From Gluconobacter cerevisiae (lineage in GTDB: Bacteria; Pseudomonadota; Alphaproteobacteria; Acetobacterales; Acetobacteraceae): a stretch of DNA of 64,000 nt. How positions within the stretch are numbered: position 1 is the first letter of the stretch; every line of letters starts with the position of its first letter. The stretch lies in contig NZ_JABCQO010000002.1 in the NCBI RefSeq assembly GCF_015244675.1, positions 1 through 64,000 of the forward strand, in the 5' to 3' direction. This document shows, piece after piece, positions 61,531 through 64,000 of this stretch. Below the pieces are notes generated by a model. It saw nothing but the letters and a program-made list of their open reading frames with translations, ran no database searches and was not told where the DNA came from. A program made the translations under genes and the position numbers.

Positions 61531-64000
61531 GCGACGGCAACGAGCGCAACCAGGACGGAAACAACACCCCATCGCAGGGCGGCGAACAGACCAGAAGCAG
61601 CCGTCTGTCGCTTCGCCCCGCTGGACGGCCGGAGGTCGGGCGTACGGTGGACGCTGGCTCCGTGCGTCAAAGCTTCAGTCATGGCCGCTCCAAGGTCGTG
61701 CAGGTTGAAGTACGCAAACCCAAGCGCAATGCGACCGGTCCGGGTGCCGGTGCGGCAGCCCGTGGTGGCCGCGCAGGTGGCCGTGCACTGACGGCAGCTG
61801 AGTTGGCAACACGCCAGCGTGCGCTTGAAGGACAGCGTCAGGCTGCGGCCGATGAAGCTGCGCGGCGTGAAGAAGAGAAGATCCAGATCATGTCTGCCGC
61901 CGAGGCTGCGCGTCGCGCTGCTGAGGAAGAGCGTCTGATCGCCGAGCAGAAGGCGGCTGAAATCGCTGCCCTGAAGGAAAGTGAACAGCAGGCCGCACGG
62001 GAGCAGGCTGCTACCGAAGCTGCCGCACGCGCTGCAGAGCACGCTGCGGCTGAAGCCGCGGCCCGCGAAGCTGAGGAAGCCAAACGTTCAGCTCCGCTGG
62101 ACCCGCGTACGCATTCGACCGGTGGTGTTCAGCTTGCCGCTCCGGTGCAGCGTCTGCGTCCGCTGGCCGAGCGTGCCATCATGCCGCCGCGTCCGGTTCA
62201 GCCGTCGCGTCCTGCTGCGACAGCCGCTCCCGCTCGCAACAACGAAACCCTTCATCTGCGTTCCGGCGCAGCCGCCGCTGGTGGTGAAGAAGAGCGTCGT
62301 CCTGCTCCCCGTCGTACGGGTCCGGGCGCGCCTCCGGCACCGCCGCGCCGTCCGTCTGCACCATCCCGCAAGGCTGGTGGTAGCGACCGCCGTTCAGGAC
62401 GCATCGACGTTCGCGCTGCGATCGAAGGCGATGACGACAAGACCCGTTCGCTGGCTTCTGTCCGTCGCCAGCGTGACCGCGAGCGCCGTCAGGCCGAACT
62501 GGAGCGTCTGCGCTCCGACCAGGTTCGCGTCGTGCGTGACGTTATCGTGCCGGAAACCATCACGGTGGCCGAACTGGCCAACCGTATGGCATCCCGTCAG
62601 GGTGAAGTCATCAAGGCCCTCATGAAGATGGGTGTCATGGCAACGGCTGCACAGAGCATTGATGGCGACACCGCCGAGCTGGTGGTCGAGGAATTCGGCC
62701 ATCGCATCAAACGTGTTTCCGAAAGCGACGTTGAGATCGGCATTGAAGGCGTGGAAGACAACGCCGACGAGTTGCTGCCGCGTGCTCCGGTCGTGACGGT
62801 CATGGGACATGTCGATCACGGCAAGACCTCTCTGCTCGACGCGCTGCGCACCACTGACGTGGCGGCGAGCGAAGCCGGTGGCATCACGCAGCACATTGGC
62901 GCGTATCAGATCACGGCGCCGTCGGGGAAGAAAATCACCTTCATCGACACACCGGGTCATGAGGCCTTCACCTCAATGCGTGCCCGTGGTGCGTCCGTTA
63001 CCGATATTGTGGTGCTGGTTGTTGCAGCCGATGACGGTGTGATGCCGCAGACGATCGAAGCCATCAAGCACGCCAAGGCGGCCAATGCTCCGATCATCGT
63101 GGCGATCAACAAGATCGACAAGCCGGGCGCCAATCCTGCCCGTGTTCGTCAGGAACTCCTGAGCCATGAGATCGTGGTCGAGGAAATGGGTGGTGACACT
63201 CAGGACGTCGAGGTTTCTGCCCTCAAGCGGACCGGGCTGGACAAGCTGGAAGAATGCATCCTGCTTCAGTCCGAAATGCTGGACCTGCGCGCTAACCCAG
63301 ATCGCGTGGCCGAAGGTGTGGTGATCGAAAGCCGTCTTGATCGTGGACGTGGTCCTGTGGCTTCCGTTCTTGTCCAGAAGGGCACGCTGCGTCGCGGTGA
63401 CATCCTCGTGGCTGGTTCCGAATGGGGCCGTGTCCGCGCAGTGCTCGATGACCGTGGTCGTCAGCTCAAGGACGCCGGTCCGTCCATGCCGGTCGAGGTT
63501 CTCGGTCTGACAGGTGTGCCGGGTGCAGGCGAGCCGTTCGTTGTTGTTGAAACCGACGCCCGGGCCCGTGAGATCAGCGAGTTCCGTCAGCGTAAGATCA
63601 AGGACAAGGAAGCCGCTTCGCAGGTTGCAGCTCGCGGTACTCTCGATCAGATGCTGGCTCGAATTCAGGCTGGTGTTCAGAAAGAGGTTGCGCTTCTCGT
63701 CAAGGCTGATGTGCAGGGGTCTGCGGAAGCAATTTCCACGACGGTACAGAAGTTGGCTCATGAAGAAGTTGCGGTTCGCGTTCTGAATGCAAGTGTCGGC
63801 CAGATCACGGAAAGCGATATCCAGCTTGCCAAGGCTTCGAATGCCATTATCGTGGCGTTCAATGTCCGTGCCACCACGCAGGCCCGTGAACTGGCCCAGC
63901 GTGAGGGCGTGGATATCCGTTACTACTCGATCATCTACCAGGTGGCAGATGACGTGGAGCAGCTGGTCAAGGGCAAGGTCGCGCCGAAGCATCGCGAGAA
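61527..64000 (+). CDS. infB: translation initiation factor IF-2 (3' end outside window)
   Basis: ATG 61527 overlaps the ylxR stop (ATGA). The first ~370 residues are a low-complexity Ala/Arg/Glu-rich region, followed by the IF2N domain and the GTPase: G1 [13 protein letters not shown]3 DTPGHEAF, G4 NKID and G5 SAL. Domain II and the following linker are reached before the right edge. About 824 codons are visible. IF-2 delivers initiator tRNA to the 30S subunit. Confidence 0.97.
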   Translation, partial: MSDGNERNQDGNNTPSQGGEQTRSSRLSLRPAGRPEVGRTVDAGSVRQSFSHGRSKVVQVEVRKPKRNATGPGAGAAARGGRAGGRALTAAELATRQRALEGQRQAAADEAARREEEKIQIMSAAEAARRAAEEERLIAEQKAAEIAALKESEQQAAREQAATEAAARAAEHAAAEAAAREAEEAKRSAPLDPRTHSTGGVQLAAPVQRLRPLAERAIMPPRPVQPSRPAATAAPARNNETLHLRSGAAAAGGEEERRPAPRRTGPGAPPAPPRRPSAPSRKAGGSDRRSGRIDVRAAIEGDDDKTRSLASVRRQRDRERRQAELERLRSDQVRVVRDVIVPETITVAELANRMASRQGEVIKALMKMGVMATAAQSIDGDTAELVVEEFGHRIKRVSESDVEIGIEGVEDNADELLPRAPVVTVMGHVDHGKTSLLDALRTTDVAASEAGGITQHIGAYQITAPSGKKITFIDTPGHEAFTSMRARGASVTDIVVLVVAADDGVMPQTIEAIKHAKAANAPIIVAINKIDKPGANPARVRQELLSHEIVVEEMGGDTQDVEVSALKRTGLDKLEECILLQSEMLDLRANPDRVAEGVVIESRLDRGRGPVASVLVQKGTLRRGDILVAGSEWGRVRAVLDDRGRQLKDAGPSMPVEVLGLTGVPGAGEPFVVVETDARAREISEFRQRKIKDKEAASQVAARGTLDQMLARIQAGVQKEVALLVKADVQGSAEAISTTVQKLAHEEVAVRVLNASVGQITESDIQLAKASNAIIVAFNVRATTQARELAQREGVDIRYYSIIYQVADDVEQLVKGKVAPKHRE

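Overview
The window is a contiguous piece of an alphaproteobacterial chromosome, roughly 60% GC, densely coding, with short intergenic gaps and many ATGA/GTGA start-stop overlaps. Gene content points to an acetic acid bacterium (Acetobacteraceae, most like Gluconobacter). The evidence is the alphaproteobacterial LexA box (GTTC-N7-GTTC) near recA, a perfect CtrA box (TTAA-N7-TTAAC) in front of fliOP, and the mix of cytochrome c biogenesis, cytochrome b561, queuosine and class I aldolase genes. The genus is an inference; no marker such as 16S rRNA is present.

Layout. (1) 1-750: the truncated start of a Rossmann-fold epimerase, about 540 bp of AT-richer sequence with only a doubtful mini-ORF, then tRNA-Glu. 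(2) 791-7240, minus strand: an overlapping operon for an alanine-type aminotransferase, homoserine dehydrogenase, GlpX fructose-bisphosphatase and RecJ, with a proline-rich OmpA-like lipoprotein upstream. (3) 7406-10214: a ClpP-family protease, a ferritin-like diiron protein, and SOS-regulated recA on the opposite strand. (4) 10420-15150: a flagellar export and rod block, flgB-flgC-fliE-fliQ-fliR-flhB, divergent from fliO-fliP. (5) 15205-17626: an unusual gamma-glutamyltransferase relative and a DsbA-like thiol oxidoreductase. (6) 17855-22839: a membrane EAL protein followed after 7 bp by the folate operon folP, folBK fusion and folE. (7) 22958-27847: Rrf2 regulator, cupin, SDR, fatty acid desaturase, hexapeptide acetyltransferase and class I FBP aldolase. 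(8) 27863-29765: queE-queC-queD. FolE upstream supplies dihydroneopterin triphosphate for both folate and queuosine. (9) 29902-33157: an ABC polysaccharide exporter pair, a DUF3147-like protein, tRNA-Asp and a tandem retropepsin-like lipoprotein.

(10) 33274-40476: a complete chemotaxis operon of MCP, STAS, CheY, CheA, CheW, CheR, CheB, a second CheY and a small helical protein. (11) 40481-47996: a small unknown protein, ispE, a TPR protein, a uracil-DNA-glycosylase-fold protein lacking the usual cysteines, a lytic transglycosylase, a DedA-like protein and cytochrome b561. (12) 47997-48331: a very AT-rich patch. (13) 48332-55581: a tricorn-like S41 protease, ccmA-ccmB, and an amino-acid ABC importer in which the binding protein is fused to the permease. 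(14) 55603-58460: a three-gene operon centred on a membrane-anchored Clp/AAA+ ATPase flanked by two membrane-anchored proteins of unknown function. (15) 58679-64000: rimP-nusA-ylxR-infB, preceded by an intrinsic terminator directly abutting the rimP start.

The best candidate for an undescribed system is the membrane-AAA+ module at 55603-58460. The rimP attenuator, the minimal-periplasm chemoreceptor operon and the odd GGT and UDG relatives come next. No CRISPR array, intact insertion sequence or prophage was seen.
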